Shown here one piece after another: positions 5,811 to 6,183 of a DNA stretch of 6,183 bases (positions are counted from its first letter, which is position 1; the number at the start of each line of letters is the position of its first letter). The notes under the pieces were generated by a model. The model searched no databases and had not been told where the DNA came from. It saw only the letters and a program-made list of their open reading frames with translations. The position numbers and the translations under genes were made by a program. This stretch comes from Ignavibacteria bacterium (GTDB lineage: Bacteria; Bacteroidota; Ignavibacteria; Tepidaquicellales; OLB5): positions 1-6,183 of the forward strand of contig JAPUEV010000337.1 of NCBI GenBank assembly GCA_027492415.1. The letters are read 5' to 3'.

Positions 5811-6183
5811 ATGAAAAAGCAAAAAGACGTTAAATTTATAATCTACCAGGCGTTATACATATTTGTAGTGTGTGTAATTGCCATCAAGGGTGCCAACCTT
5901 GATCTGACTCAGGTAGTAGAAGATGACGGTAAGCCCAAAGTCTTCTTATCCCCTGATTCATTGCAGAAGCTGTATGAAATAATCAAAAAATCCATAATTG
6001 TTGATACAAATCTATACGTAATAATCAAAAAAGAAGACCTGGAAAAAATGGATGACAAGATAAAACAGCTTGTCGTTAATCCAATGAATGTACAGGTTTC
6101 ATCATCACAGGTAACATCATTTACCACAAATAATCCTCAGATCCAGCAGCCCGAGATCAAAAAAGAAGAAGAGAAAAAAGATC
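5811..6183 (+). CDS. Single-pass membrane protein, N-terminal part (3' truncated); possible partner of the 4554 product
   Basis: The frame is open from ATG 5811 to the window end (124 codons plus one base) with no stop, so the gene continues outside. The product starts with a short basic segment (MKKQKDVK), then one membrane helix (about residues 9-25, FIIYQALYIFVVCVIAI), then a region predicted to be periplasmic. That region has mixed helix- and strand-forming stretches (43-90) and a linker rich in Gln, Lys and Glu (95-124). No cleavable signal peptide is evident. The N-terminus loosely recalls GldM, which also has a short basic stretch, one helix and a large periplasmic part. MotB/ExbD proteins carry an Asp inside the helix; here the nearest is Asp31, just beyond Lys26. 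AGGAG upstream supports the start. It lies 30 bases after the 4554 gene, so the two are probably one operon and may form a complex. The domain outside the window would settle its family. Confidence 0.8.
   Translation, partial: MKKQKDVKFIIYQALYIFVVCVIAIKGANLDLTQVVEDDGKPKVFLSPDSLQKLYEIIKKSIIVDTNLYVIIKKEDLEKMDDKIKQLVVNPMNVQVSSSQVTSFTTNNPQIQQPEIKKEEEKKD

Noticed and set aside
5909..6127. Open frame on the - strand near the right end
   Set aside because: The + strand frame from 5811 has an SD site, a membrane helix and operon context and is open to the window end; the - strand frame is its shadow.
4554..6183. Zorya anti-phage system (zorA/zorB)
   Set aside because: The multi-span plus single-span layout and long tail are suggestive, but no OmpA-like domain is visible in the truncated partner and no zorC/zorD/zorE is in the window. 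It cannot be supported from this sequence.

Overview
The window is AT-rich bacterial DNA with all recognisable genes on the + strand. It looks like a member of the Fibrobacteres-Chlorobi-Bacteroidota group, possibly an Ignavibacteria-like lineage. Three things suggest this: the complex I genes start in A/T-rich contexts without Shine-Dalgarno (SD) sequences, a Bacteroidota-type TAnnTTTG element lies just upstream of nuoC, and a pair of genes near the right end faintly recalls GldL/GldM. This placement is an inference with moderate to low confidence.

Layout. Positions 1-387 hold the 3' end of a multi-spanning membrane protein of the spermidine-synthase-like type. A 172-base gap with two inverted repeats and a possible promoter follows. 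Then come four respiratory complex I genes: nuoC (560-1045), nuoD (1078-2376), nuoE (2555-3034) and nuoF (3052-4356). Spacing within C-D and E-F is tight. Between nuoD and nuoE lies a 178-base spacer with a degenerate AT-rich direct-repeat array (2388-2487) followed by a two-level GC-rich inverted repeat (2498-2537). After nuoF there is a 197-base AT-rich spacer full of overlapping palindromes. A two-gene unit then begins: a 408-residue four-helix membrane protein with a long cytoplasmic tail (4554-5780), and the start of a single-pass membrane protein (5811 to beyond the window).

How the genes work together. NuoE and NuoF form most of the NADH-oxidising tip of complex I (FMN, N1a and N3 clusters). 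NuoC and NuoD form the connecting part that carries the quinone site. All cluster ligands and quinone-site residues checked are present, so the subunits look functional. nuoA, nuoB and nuoG-N are not adjacent, so the locus is a split nuo cluster.

The last two genes both have good SD sequences and a 30-base spacing. They have the architecture of a proton-driven stator or motor pair (MotA/MotB, ExbB/ExbD or GldL/GldM style), but the match to any named family is weak. This is the most interesting part of the window.
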